Shown here: in pieces, positions 18,705 through 27,155 of the stretch
Position numbering within the stretch: the stretch's first letter is position 1
Layout: each line of letters starts with the position of its first letter
Source of the DNA: Psychrosphaera saromensis
GTDB lineage: Bacteria; Pseudomonadota; Gammaproteobacteria; Enterobacterales; Alteromonadaceae
Assembly: GCF_002954545.1 (NCBI RefSeq)
Contig: NZ_MSCH01000003.1
Span: 310,001 to 374,000 of the forward strand
Reading direction: 5' to 3'
Length of the DNA: 64,000 nucleotides
The notes under the pieces: generated by a model
Seen by the model: the letters and a program-made list of their open reading frames with translations, nothing else
What the model was told of the DNA's origin: nothing
Databases searched by the model: none
Translations under genes and position numbers: made by a program

Positions 18705-19597
18705 TATTCATCGTCCTTAGTATGTTCTGCTGGTTCTATATTGTTAGTATCGTGATCACTGCTGTTATCATTATCGCTGTTATAGCCATAAAAATAAGTA
18801 ACATGAGGGGATTGATGTTGAGGATGCGCCGAAACCATAGAGCATACGTCAAATACATCGGTCAGCGTCGTTTCTGTTATTACGTTCTCTGGTGTGCCAG
18901 AAGTGTGTAAACGCCCTTGCTTTAAAATTAGCAGTTGATCGCAAAGTGCGCTGGCTAAATTAATATCATGAAAAGACGCGATTACCGTTATGCCTAATGA
19001 CTTTGCCAATTCCATAATTTGTATTTGATATTTTACGTCTAAATGACTTGTTGGTTCATCCATCAACAATAATTGAGGACGTTGAACTATTGCTCTGGCG
19101 ATCATCACTCTTTGTTTTTCACCACCAGATAAGGTTTCAAAATCACGTCCTGTTTTGTCGCTTAACCCAACTTGTGCAATAGCGGTCTTTATTAAATTTA
19201 AGTCTGCTTGGCTATTGTTACTAAACATAGATTTGTGCGGAATAAGCCCTAGCGCGACGACATCAAATACCGACAAGTCAAAATGCTGAGGCGTATGTTG
19301 TAAAACAACCGCAACCTTTCGAGCAAATGCATAATTGGATAAGGAACTTATATCTTGTCCATTAAGTAGAACTTGACCACTTTCTGGTGTTAGATAACGA
19401 TATAAACAACGTAATAATGTCGACTTTCCAGCACCGTTAGGGCCTAACATTCCGGTAAAACTTCCCAACGGAACTTGGAAACTAATATCAGATAAGATCT
19501 TATTGCTGCTAGTACTCCAGCTTAAATTACTGACTTTGAGTATTGGATGGTCGACATCTTGTTTTAATGACACTAATGGCTCGCTGACGATTTGCAT
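18704..19597 (-). CDS. btuD: vitamin B12 ABC transporter ATP-binding protein BtuD
   Basis: ATPase of the B12 importer. Motifs: Walker A GPNGAGKSTLLR near residue 53, signature LSGGEKQRVMIARA near 157, Walker B LLLMDEPTSHLD near 178, and the H-loop ASFHD. At 297 residues it exceeds E. coli BtuD (about 250), with a 20-residue leader before the ABC core and a His/Asp/Asn-rich tail. The only in-frame ATG has no visible Shine-Dalgarno (an A-run precedes it), so expression may depend on the riboswitch leader or a downstream non-ATG start. First gene after the riboswitch. Confidence 0.9.
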   Translation of the reverse strand: MQIVSEPLVSLKQDVDHPILKVSNLSWSTSSNKILSDISFQVPLGSFTGMLGPNGAGKSTLLRCLYRYLTPESGQVLLNGQDISSLSNYAFARKVAVVLQHTPQHFDLSVFDVVALGLIPHKSMFSNNSQADLNLIKTAIAQVGLSDKTGRDFETLSGGEKQRVMIARAIVQRPQLLLMDEPTSHLDVKYQIQIMELAKSLGITVIASFHDINLASALCDQLLILKQGRLHTSGTPENVITETTLTDVFDVCSMVSAHPQHQSPHVTYFYGYNSDNDNSSDHDTNNIEPAEHTKDDE

Positions 19598-19754
19598 TTT
19601 TTTTTGCGGTATACGTAAGCAAACACCAACGACAAGGAATTTACTTGAAGGTGATTGAAATGCCCAGTTCGAGTATGCCCGCTCGTTTTGGTATTTTATA
19701 AAATATTGATTTATTTTCTCTTATAAGATTAATAAAATAATATTAAGTTAAACT

Positions 19755-19930
19755 TTTGGTATCCTGACTTACAGCATCTCAGCATTGCTCTTCCTAAACC
19801 TTCTATATGTTAAAATATCTAAGGCCAGTGGTTACAATACGGCTCTGTTTACAGTTGCGGGTACAGTTGTGGAATCCCTCATTACTAAAGCTATTTACTA
19901 AAAGTAAGGCCACCACATTCCCAATATGTT
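19755..19930 (-). promoter_or_regulatory. cobalamin (adenosylcobalamin) riboswitch
   Basis: Read on the minus strand, the region contains in order the conserved GGGAATGTGGTGG block, GAGGGATTCC, the core CCCGCAACTGTAA, GAGCC with CCACTGG, a GGAAGAGC/GATGCTGTAAG helix segment and the B12 box with AGTCAGGATACC. These are the recognised elements of the cobalamin aptamer. It ends about 160 bases before btuD. The long AT-rich stretch between aptamer and btuD probably carries the expression platform, but I could not choose between terminator and ribosome-sequestering models. Confidence 0.93.
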
Positions 19931-19949
19931 TAACTTGTTTTTTACAATA

Positions 19950-20558
19950 TTAAAATACTAACACAGGCCATGGATAGCCGTCTTCATCTAATGTGACTTC
20001 TATATTCACTATTCCAGCATAATTAACTTTATAAGCACCAACTATATTGTTATCAACATGGCTATTTGAATATTTAGCCATTAATAAGTTATTTAAGATT
20101 TGCTTGATCACGCCAGCATGAGTAACAACCACTACAGCACTTTCATCTTCTCTTATTAACTTTTGCCACCAATTATTAATTCGAGTTTGAAACTCATGAA
20201 ACGACTCCCCGTTCGGTGGCGTTACCGTAGTGGGACTTTGCCAAAAATCACCTATCGATGGTGTTTGATGCCAAAGTGAATCGTAGCTAAGCCCATCCCA
20301 GTCACCAAAGTCCATTTCTTTTATTTGTTCATCTATCTCTAATTTAATATTGCGTTCTTCAGCAATTAAATTGGCCATTACTGCACAACGCTTTAACGGA
20401 GAACTGATTATCCTATCAAACGTTAAGCCATTAAAACGATTGGTTAACTGTTGCTTGCCAAGTGAAGACAATTCAATATCTGTATGTCCTAACAACAGGC
20501 CTAATTGTTTTGGTTCGCCATGCCTAATTAAGGCTATCTTTTTGGTTTTCAAAATCAC
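19950..20558 (-). CDS. cobC: histidine phosphatase, probable alpha-ribazole-5'-phosphatase
   Basis: Phosphoglycerate-mutase-like phosphatase of 202 residues. The catalytic LIRHGEP is near residue 10, the second-site SSPLKRC near 58, the acidic EMDFGDWDG near 82, and the second His in VVVTHAGVI near 145, all conserved in the CobC/PhoE branch. It ends some 20 bases before the cobalamin riboswitch, directly upstream of btuD-cob, which favours alpha-ribazole phosphate as substrate over a general phosphatase role. Because it lies upstream of the aptamer it is probably not riboswitch-controlled. Confidence 0.8.
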   Translation of the reverse strand: MILKTKKIALIRHGEPKQLGLLLGHTDIELSSLGKQQLTNRFNGLTFDRIISSPLKRCAVMANLIAEERNIKLEIDEQIKEMDFGDWDGLSYDSLWHQTPSIGDFWQSPTTVTPPNGESFHEFQTRINNWWQKLIREDESAVVVVTHAGVIKQILNNLLMAKYSNSHVDNNIVGAYKVNYAGIVNIEVTLDEDGYPWPVLVF

Positions 20559-20744
20559 CTACTTAATACAAATAAAATTACGCCGAATCATCTCGCACAC
20601 TGTAACGAAATATCAGTACATTTGTGAGATAACTTTTATAAATAGGTAATGTTTTTTTTGAAAAAGTGTGCTGTTTTGTATAATTAATGATAGAATCCCG
20701 CGGATTTTTTTAAACACATTATTATAAAGAAGATAGAGAATACA

Positions 20745-22841
20745 ATGGCTGATTTGTCCAAGTATAGAAACATAGGTATCTTTGCTCACGTTGACGCGGG
20801 TAAGACTACTACTACAGAACGTATTTTAAAATTAACTGGTCAAATCCATAAGACTGGTGAAGTACACGACGGTGAGTCAACTACTGACTTCATGGAACAA
20901 GAAGCTGAGCGCGGAATAACAATCCAATCTGCTGCTGTAAGTTGTTTCTGGAAAGGTCACCGTTTTAACGTAATCGATACTCCTGGACACGTTGACTTCA
21001 CTGTTGAAGTTTACCGTTCTCTTAAAGTATTAGACGGTGGTGTTGGTGTATTCTGTGGTTCTGGTGGTGTTGAACCACAATCAGAAACTAACTGGCGTTA
21101 TGCAAATGACTCAGAAGTTGCACGTATAATTTTTGTTAATAAATTAGACCGTATGGGTGCTGATTTTTACCGTGTTGTTAAACAGGTTAAAGACGTACTT
21201 GGTGCTAACCCACTAGTTATGGTTTTGCCAATTGGTATAGAAGACGAGTTTTGTGGTGTTGTTGACCTACTTACACGTAAAGCATACATTTGGGATGACA
21301 CTGGTCTTCCTGAAAACTTCGAAATCACTGATGTTCCTGCGGACATGGTTGATCAAGTAGAAGAATATCGTGAAATGCTAATCGAAACTGCTCTTGAGCA
21401 AGACGATGACCTTATGGAAGCATATTTAGAAGACGGTACTGAACCGGCTATGGACGAAATCAAACGTTGTATCCGTGCTGGTACTCGTACAATGGATTTC
21501 TTCCCTACTTTTTGTGGTTCTGCATTTAAAAACAAAGGTGTTCAAAACATTCTTGACGCTGTTGTTGATTACTTACCTTGCCCAACTGATGTTGATCCTC
21601 AGCCGCTTACTGATGAAGAAGGCGAGCCGAATGGTAAATTTGCAATCGTTGATGCAAACGAAACATTTAAAGCATTAGCATTTAAAATCACTGATGACCG
21701 TTTTGGTTCACTTACTTTCGTACGTATCTACTCAGGTACGCTTAAGAAAGGTGATACTATAATGAACGCTGCTACAGGTAAAACTGAGCGTGTTGGTCGT
21801 ATGTGTGAAATGCAAGCTGATGACCGTAACGAACTTACTTCAGCACAAGCGGGCGACATCATCGCTATCGTTGGTATGAAAACTAACGTACAAACTGGTC
21901 ACACTTTATGTGATCCTAAAGATCCAATCATCCTAGAAGCAATGGTTTTCCCTGAACCAGTAATCTCTATCTCTGTTAAGCCTAAAGATAAAGGTTCAAC
22001 TGAGAAAATGGGTATTGCTATCGGTAAAATGGTTGCAGAAGATCCAACATTCCGTGTTGAGACTGACCAAGATTCTGGCGAAACAATCCTATCTGGTATG
22101 GGTGAGCTTCACTTAGACATCAAAGTTGATATCTTAAAACGTACATACGGTGTTGAATTAGAAGTTGGTGAGCCTCAAGTTGCTTACCGCGAAACAATCA
22201 CAAAAGCAGTTGAAGATTCTTATACTCATAAGAAACAATCTGGTGGTTCTGGTCAATTCGGTAAAATCGATTACCGTATCAAGCCTGGTGAACCTGGTTC
22301 TGGTTTCACGTTCTCATCAACAGTTGTTGGCGGTAACGTACCTAAAGAATTCTTCCCTGCAATCGAAAAAGGTTTTGCTGGAATGATGGACACTGGTGTA
22401 CTTGCTGGTTTCCCTGTACTTGACGTTGAAATCGAACTTTATGATGGTGGCTTCCACGCCGTGGATTCATCTGCTGTAGCATTTGAATTAGCAGCACGTG
22501 GTGCATTCCGTCAGTCTATTCCTAAAGCTGGTGCTCAACTTCTTGAGCCTGTTATGGCTGTAGACGTGTTCACTCCTGAAGATCACGTTGGTGATGTTAT
22601 CGGTGACCTTAGTCGTCGTCGTGGCATGATCGCTGGTCAAGAAGCCGGTGCAACTGGTGTTCGTATTAAAGCTGACGTACCACTTTCAGAAATGTTTGGT
22701 TACATTGGTTCACTACGTACTATGACTTCAGGCCGTGGTCAGTTCTCTATGGAGTTCAAAAACTACATGCCTTGTCCAGGTAGTGTTGCTGATGAAGTAA
22801 TTGCGAAAGCAAAAGCTGAAAAAGAAGCAGCTAAAAAGTAA
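20745..22841 (+). CDS. fusA2: elongation factor G, second paralogue (EF-G2)
   Basis: GTPase of the EF-G family, 698 residues. It has G1 [15 protein letters not shown]2 [10 protein letters not shown]3 DTPGHVDF and G4 [10 protein letters not shown], then domains II-V up to the [15 protein letters not shown] motif. It differs throughout from the canonical fusA of the str operon in this same window; for example [11 protein letters not shown] replaces the longer insert there. It stands alone under its own leader and ends in a strong terminator. Such paralogues are common in Vibrio and Shewanella relatives; whether it works in translocation or recycling cannot be read here. Confidence 0.9.
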   Translation: MADLSKYRNIGIFAHVDAGKTTTTERILKLTGQIHKTGEVHDGESTTDFMEQEAERGITIQSAAVSCFWKGHRFNVIDTPGHVDFTVEVYRSLKVLDGGVGVFCGSGGVEPQSETNWRYANDSEVARIIFVNKLDRMGADFYRVVKQVKDVLGANPLVMVLPIGIEDEFCGVVDLLTRKAYIWDDTGLPENFEITDVPADMVDQVEEYREMLIETALEQDDDLMEAYLEDGTEPAMDEIKRCIRAGTRTMDFFPTFCGSAFKNKGVQNILDAVVDYLPCPTDVDPQPLTDEEGEPNGKFAIVDANETFKALAFKITDDRFGSLTFVRIYSGTLKKGDTIMNAATGKTERVGRMCEMQADDRNELTSAQAGDIIAIVGMKTNVQTGHTLCDPKDPIILEAMVFPEPVISISVKPKDKGSTEKMGIAIGKMVAEDPTFRVETDQDSGETILSGMGELHLDIKVDILKRTYGVELEVGEPQVAYRETITKAVEDSYTHKKQSGGSGQFGKIDYRIKPGEPGSGFTFSSTVVGGNVPKEFFPAIEKGFAGMMDTGVLAGFPVLDVEIELYDGGFHAVDSSAVAFELAARGAFRQSIPKAGAQLLEPVMAVDVFTPEDHVGDVIGDLSRRRGMIAGQEAGATGVRIKADVPLSEMFGYIGSLRTMTSGRGQFSMEFKNYMPCPGSVADEVIAKAKAEKEAAKK

Positions 22842-22856
22842 ACCTTTTTAGACGCA

Positions 22857-22887
22857 AAAAAACCCACTTTTTTAAGTGGGTTTTTTA
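22857..22887 (+). terminator. rho-independent terminator of fusA2
   Basis: AAACCCACTT and AAGTGGGTTT pair around a short T-loop and are followed by six T residues, 15 bases after the stop codon. Confidence 0.9.
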
Positions 22888-22972
22888 TTATAAAAAATTC
22901 AAAATCCTAGAGGCTATAGCTTCGTCTATATATGTTATTATCCCCTGTCTTAATCGCTAAAGGTCCAACACT

Positions 22973-23713
22973 GTGTCAGAACAAATAGGTAAACGCCTCA
23001 ATAAATTTATTAGTGAATCTGGTTACTGCTCACGCAGGGAAGCCGATAGATTAATAGAGCAAGAAAGAGTAAAAATTAACGGTGTTATCCCAGAGCTAGG
23101 CACTAAAGTTATGGCTGGCGACAAAGTAACAGTTAATGGTAAGCCTATAGGCGCTATGCCAGACAATAAATCAGATAGAGTGTACATAGCTTATAATAAA
23201 CCTATTGGCATCACCTGCACCACGGAGAAGCACATACGAGGCAATATTGTTGACGCAGTTAATCATAGCCAACGTATTTTTCCAATAGGACGCTTAGATA
23301 AGCCATCGGAAGGATTAATATTTTTGACGAGCGATGGTGATATCGTCAATAAAATACTCAGAGCTGAAAATGCCCATGAGAAAGAGTATCTAGTTACAGT
23401 AGATAGACCGCTGAACGACCGCTTTAAAAGTAAAATGGAAAAGGGTATACCAATACTCGACACCATTACTAAACCTTGTAAAGTTCAGCTTGTTGGCGCA
23501 AAGCAATTTAAAATAATCCTAACTCAAGGGTTAAACCGCCAAATTAGACGCATGTGTGAATACTTAGAATATGACGTTGTTAAACTAAAACGCACAAGAA
23601 TAATGAATGTTGATTTGACAGGCTTAAGAGTTGGCCAATGGCGTGAATTAACAAAGCAAGAAATGAACACTATAAATAAAGCCGTATCTAGTTCATCAAA
23701 AACAGCAGAATAA
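22973..23713 (+). CDS. rluF: 23S rRNA pseudouridine(2604) synthase RluF
   Basis: RsuA/RluB-family pseudouridine synthase of 246 residues. An N-terminal S4 RNA-binding domain ([20 protein letters not shown]) precedes the catalytic domain, whose key Asp is in [10 protein letters not shown] near residue 105. The C-terminal [16 protein letters not shown] is typical of RluF. The start is GTG, with AAAGGT nine bases before it and no in-frame ATG nearby. It lies downstream of fusA2 but behind its terminator, so it has its own promoter. Confidence 0.88.
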   Translation: MSEQIGKRLNKFISESGYCSRREADRLIEQERVKINGVIPELGTKVMAGDKVTVNGKPIGAMPDNKSDRVYIAYNKPIGITCTTEKHIRGNIVDAVNHSQRIFPIGRLDKPSEGLIFLTSDGDIVNKILRAENAHEKEYLVTVDRPLNDRFKSKMEKGIPILDTITKPCKVQLVGAKQFKIILTQGLNRQIRRMCEYLEYDVVKLKRTRIMNVDLTGLRVGQWRELTKQEMNTINKAVSSSSKTAE

Positions 23714-23745
23714 AATCCTCGGTATTTTAAATCCCTAATAGACAA

Positions 23746-23780
23746 TAGTCATAAAGACCATTTTTTGGTTTTTATGACTA
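23746..23780 (+). terminator. hairpin after rluF
   Basis: AGTCATAAA and TTTATGACT with inner ACCA/TGGT pairs enclose a T-rich loop. There is no distal T-tract, so it may be a processing hairpin rather than a terminator. Confidence 0.45.
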
Positions 23781-23913
23781 GCTCATTATCAACCACACAC
23801 TCACATTAAAAATAAAACCCAATAAATTCATAAAGTTAAACATTGGCTTCATTATTGATATAAACCACATAGGATATAAACAATACTAGCCAAATAGACT
23901 TATTGGAAATCAA

Positions 23914-24675
23914 ATGAAAACAGTAAAATTAATTACCCTTCTCGCTCTTACCACAGCAATATCAGCTTGTGTCTTTCACGTTGGTGGCAAAGGAAAAACA
24001 GCCAATGTTAAATTAACAGAAACCTTGCAGCTCGACGCATCTGTATTATCAGAATTGGTTATAGACGCTGGAGCTGGCTCTCTAACTATCATTGGTAGTG
24101 ATACAACAACCATTACTGTAGAAGCTAATATAACGACAGACGAAAACAAGAGTTATGTACTTACCCTAGAAAAAATGGGTAATAAAGCTAAGTTGATCGC
24201 CAGCCAAGATAGCTTTGGTAATTGGTACGGTAGCTCGCCATATACAGACCTAACGGTGACAGTTCCACAAAACTTAGCATTAGATATAGATGACGGTTCT
24301 GGTGACATTCGTATTTCACGTGTGAATAATTCAGTGTCTGTCGATGATGGTTCCGGTTCAATGACTATCTCAAATATTAATGGTGCACTTAATATTGAAG
24401 ACGGATCAGGTTCAATAAGCCTTAATGACATTAACGGCAACATTAACCTAGACGATGGTTCTGGCGAAGTAACAATAGAGAATACCAATGGCGATATTAA
24501 TATTGAAGATGGTTCTGGAGAAGTTACCGTGCTAAATACCAGTGGCAAGGTGAGCATAGACGATGGTTCAGGTGACATTACAATAAAAGGTGCCGGTGGC
24601 TTAAAAATTATTGAAGCTGGTTCTGGTGGCCTAAAAGTGTCAAGTATAACTGGTGAAATGGATATAGACTTTTAA
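23914..24675 (+). CDS. DUF4097-like repeat lipoprotein
   Basis: Predicted lipoprotein of unknown function, 253 residues. The signal peptide ends in a lipobox (AISAC, Cys19). Residues of about 30-120 resemble the N-terminal part of DUF4097 adhesin-like proteins (ELVIDAGAGSLTIIG). From residue 126 the protein is built from six exact 18-residue units of the form (D/E)DGSG-x-hydrophobic..., plus a decayed seventh, which should fold as a narrow beta-solenoid. It is followed one base later by a small membrane-protein gene, so the two are almost certainly cotranscribed. A surface or periplasmic structural role is inference. Confidence 0.7.
   Translation: MKTVKLITLLALTTAISACVFHVGGKGKTANVKLTETLQLDASVLSELVIDAGAGSLTIIGSDTTTITVEANITTDENKSYVLTLEKMGNKAKLIASQDSFGNWYGSSPYTDLTVTVPQNLALDIDDGSGDIRISRVNNSVSVDDGSGSMTISNINGALNIEDGSGSISLNDINGNINLDDGSGEVTIENTNGDINIEDGSGEVTVLNTSGKVSIDDGSGDITIKGAGGLKIIEAGSGGLKVSSITGEMDIDF
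24289..24612 (+). repeat. six 54-bp coding repeats (18-residue DDGSG units)
   Basis: The motif DDGSG/EDGSG recurs at exactly 18-residue intervals from residue 126. At the DNA level the GA(T/A)GGTTC(T)GG core is shared, but the rest of each 54-base unit has diverged, so the array is old rather than a fresh expansion. Confidence 0.9.
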
Positions 24676-24676
24676 T

Positions 24677-24919
24677 ATGAATAGTTACTTACTGATCAGA
24701 AAAGTTTTACTCACCATAATAGGCGGTGCATTAACTTTATTAGGTTTAATATTCATCGTATTGCCTGGCCCTTCGGTACTATTCTTACTTCCTGGTTTAT
24801 ACCTATTAAGTTTAGAATACGAACAAGCTAAGGTTTGGCTTAAAAAAGTTCAAAAGATGATGACAAAAACTAGCCGTTGGATAGATAAGAAAATTCGCCA
24901 ACGAAAGCACTCGTATTAA
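24677..24919 (+). CDS. small PGPGW-type membrane protein
   Basis: An 80-residue protein with two hydrophobic helices (residues of about 8-28 and 32-50) joined by LPGPSVLFLLPGL, a variant of the PGPGW-family signature, followed by LEYEQAKVWLKKVQK and a basic tail. The family is of unknown function. The gene begins one base after the stop of the repeat lipoprotein, indicating a two-gene operon closed by a strong terminator. Homology is judged by motif only. Confidence 0.7.
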   Translation: MNSYLLIRKVLLTIIGGALTLLGLIFIVLPGPSVLFLLPGLYLLSLEYEQAKVWLKKVQKMMTKTSRWIDKKIRQRKHSY

Positions 24920-24927
24920 TTACAGAA

Positions 24928-24957
24928 ATAAAATGGAAGCGACAAGCTTCCATTTTT
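24928..24957. terminator. terminator after the lipoprotein/PGPGW pair
   Basis: AAATGGAAGC and GCTTCCATTT form ten-base arms with a four-base loop, followed by a T-run. Confidence 0.85.
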
Positions 24958-25018
24958 TTATCGCTAAATCTTGTATTTCACGGTAACGTTAATTTTATTT
25001 GCCACAAATAAGTTACCT

Positions 25019-25822
25019 ATGACTAACAGCCCAGTTACCCTCAACATTTCAGATAATGGTATTGCTACCGTTAGCTTAAATAAACCTGAAAAATTAAATG
25101 CACTCGATATTGAGATGTTTTTAGCTATCAAAAACACCATTAAATCACTCAGAAAAAACCGCCAGATTCGAGTTGTGATCTTGACCGGAGTAGGCCCTGA
25201 CTTTTGTACTGGACTAGATGTTAAGTCGGTTATGAGTAAACCTAGCTCAGCCCTAAAATTATTATTTAAATGGCTACCTGGTAATAGTAACTTAGCGCAA
25301 AAAGTGACAAGCATGTGGCGTGAGTTAAATGTACCGGTTATTGCAGCCATACATGGACGATGCTGGGGCGGAGGATTACAAATAGCCTTAGGTGCTGACT
25401 TTAGAATTGCACAGTTGAATTCATCATTAAGCATTATGGAGAGCAAGTGGGGACTTATTCCAGATATGGCTGGCAACACACAAATAAGAAAGCTGATGCC
25501 AATTGATGTGGCAATGAAACTAACCATGACAGCAGAAACTCTAACTGCAGATCAAGCTTTACAATATAACCTAGTCACTGAAGTACACGATTCAGCATTG
25601 GATAGAGCAAATGAATTAGCCTTAAAATTAATCGAAAAATCACCTGATGTATTAGCCGGTGTTAAAAAACTATTTAACCAAAACTGGAGTCGTTCAGATA
25701 GAACGTTTTTTGCTAAAGAAAGTTGGTATCAAGTAAAGATACTCGCTGGAAAAAATCAAAAAATCGCCACCCGAAAAGCACTAGGAAAAGAAGCAGAATA
25801 TAAAGCCAGAATGCATTGGTGA
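25019..25822 (+). CDS. crotonase/enoyl-CoA hydratase family protein
   Basis: Acyl-CoA-processing enzyme of the crotonase fold, about 267 residues from the ATG at 25019. A TTG-initiated upstream extension of 16 residues is AT-rich and looks untranslated. Motifs: NKPEKLNALDIEMF, the first oxyanion-hole segment TGLDVKSV near residue 62, the second GRCWGGGLQIALGADFRIA near 112, and ESKWGLIPDMAG near 145. The hydratase Glu pair is not both obvious, and the Asp in IPDMAG suggests an isomerase- or hydrolase-like member. No beta-oxidation partner is adjacent, so the substrate is open. Confidence 0.8.
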   Translation: MTNSPVTLNISDNGIATVSLNKPEKLNALDIEMFLAIKNTIKSLRKNRQIRVVILTGVGPDFCTGLDVKSVMSKPSSALKLLFKWLPGNSNLAQKVTSMWRELNVPVIAAIHGRCWGGGLQIALGADFRIAQLNSSLSIMESKWGLIPDMAGNTQIRKLMPIDVAMKLTMTAETLTADQALQYNLVTEVHDSALDRANELALKLIEKSPDVLAGVKKLFNQNWSRSDRTFFAKESWYQVKILAGKNQKIATRKALGKEAEYKARMHW

Positions 25823-25862
25823 GCAAATAAATATAAACAATAAAATATAAATTACAGGCAAT

Positions 25863-25891
25863 AAAAAAGGTCACCTAAGTGACCTTTTTTT
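25863..25891. terminator. terminator of the str operon (after tuf)
   Basis: AAAAAAGGTCAC and GTGACCTTTTTTT pair over twelve bases around CTAA. It works on both strands: for tuf on the minus strand and for the crotonase gene on the plus strand. The same sequence recurs after the second tuf gene at 42689. Confidence 0.9.
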
Positions 25892-25911
25892 CAATTAAGA
25901 CTAAGTCTTAA

Positions 25912-27096
25912 TTAAGCTATTACTGATGCTACAACACCTGCACCAACTGTACGTCCGCCTTCACGGATCGCGAAACGTAAACCTTCGTCCATCGCGATAG
26001 GAGCAATTAACTCTACTACCATCTTGATGTTATCACCAGGCATTACCATTTCAACGCCTTCTGGAAGCTCTACAGCACCAGTTACGTCAGTTGTACGGAA
26101 GTAGAACTGTGGACGGTAACCTTTGAAAAATGGAGTGTGACGTCCGCCTTCTTCTTTAGATAACACGTAAACTTCTGATTCAAATTTAGTATGAGGCTGG
26201 ATTGAACCAGGCTTCGCTAATACTTGACCACGTTCAACTTCTTCACGTTTAGTACCACGTAATAATGCACCAATGTTCTCACCTGCACGACCTTCGTCAA
26301 GCAACTTACGGAACATTTCAACACCTGTACAAGTTGTTGTTTGAGTTTCTTTAATACCAATGATCTCTACTGTATCACCAGTGTTAACGATACCTTGCTC
26401 AACACGACCTGTTACTACTGTACCACGACCTGAAATTGAGAATACGTCTTCGATAGGCATGATGAATGGCTTATCGATATCACGCTTAGGCTCTGGAATA
26501 TAAGTATCTAGAGCTTCTGCAAGTTCTAAAATCTTCGCTTCCCAATCTGCTTCGCCTTCTAACGCTTTAAGCGCAGAACCTTGGATTAATGGTAAATCAT
26601 CACCAGGGAAGTCATATTCAGAAAGAAGTTCACGAACTTCCATTTCTACTAATTCGATTAGCTCTTCATCATCAACCATGTCACATTTGTTCATGAATAC
26701 GATGATGTAAGGAACGCCAACCTGACGAGAAAGTAGGATGTGCTCACGAGTTTGAGGCATAGGGCCATCAGTCGCAGCTACTACTAAGATAGCACCGTCC
26801 ATTTGCGCAGCACCAGTGATCATGTTTTTAACATAATCCGCGTGACCTGGGCAATCTACGTGTGCGTAGTGACGTGACGGAGTGTCATACTCGATGTGAG
26901 AAGTATTAATAGTAATACCACGCTCGCGCTCTTCAGGAGCGTTATCGATTTGTGCGAAATCTCTTGATTCGCCACCGTATGTTTTACTTAACACTGCAGA
27001 AATTGCTGCTGTTAAAGTAGTTTTACCGTGGTCAACGTGACCGATTGTGCCAACATTTACATGTGGTTTAGTACGTTCAAACTTTTCTCTAGCCAT
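25912..27096 (-). CDS. tuf: elongation factor Tu (copy 1, str operon)
   Basis: Delivers aminoacyl-tRNA to the ribosome. The 394-residue protein has [31 protein letters not shown] and NKCDMVDD GTPase motifs and the two C-terminal beta-barrel domains. The translated product is identical to that of the second tuf gene at 42738-43922. It is the last gene of the rpsL-rpsG-fusA-tuf operon, 60 bases after fusA. Confidence 0.99.
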   Translation of the reverse strand: MAREKFERTKPHVNVGTIGHVDHGKTTLTAAISAVLSKTYGGESRDFAQIDNAPEERERGITINTSHIEYDTPSRHYAHVDCPGHADYVKNMITGAAQMDGAILVVAATDGPMPQTREHILLSRQVGVPYIIVFMNKCDMVDDEELIELVEMEVRELLSEYDFPGDDLPLIQGSALKALEGEADWEAKILELAEALDTYIPEPKRDIDKPFIMPIEDVFSISGRGTVVTGRVEQGIVNTGDTVEIIGIKETQTTTCTGVEMFRKLLDEGRAGENIGALLRGTKREEVERGQVLAKPGSIQPHTKFESEVYVLSKEEGGRHTPFFKGYRPQFYFRTTDVTGAVELPEGVEMVMPGDNIKMVVELIAPIAMDEGLRFAIREGGRTVGAGVVASVIA

Positions 27097-27155
27097 TTTT
27101 AAGTTTCCTTAAATTAAATACAACCTTAATAGGTCATTGATTCAAAAATAATTAA

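Noticed and set aside
20650-20705. Candidate fusA2 promoter (TTGAAA with TATAAT)
   Set aside because: The spacing is only 15 bases, and a second -10-like TAGAAT lies nearby; no single promoter could be chosen.
24153-24578. Antisense open frame of 141 codons with Pro-Glu-Pro-Ser-Ser repeats
   Set aside because: It is the mirror of the DDGSG-coding repeat of the lipoprotein gene. It has no ribosome binding site, and its repetitive composition is explained by the sense gene.
24964-25527. Antisense open frame of 187 codons over the crotonase gene
   Set aside because: The sense strand encodes a clear crotonase. The antisense product resembles nothing I know and lacks a start signal.
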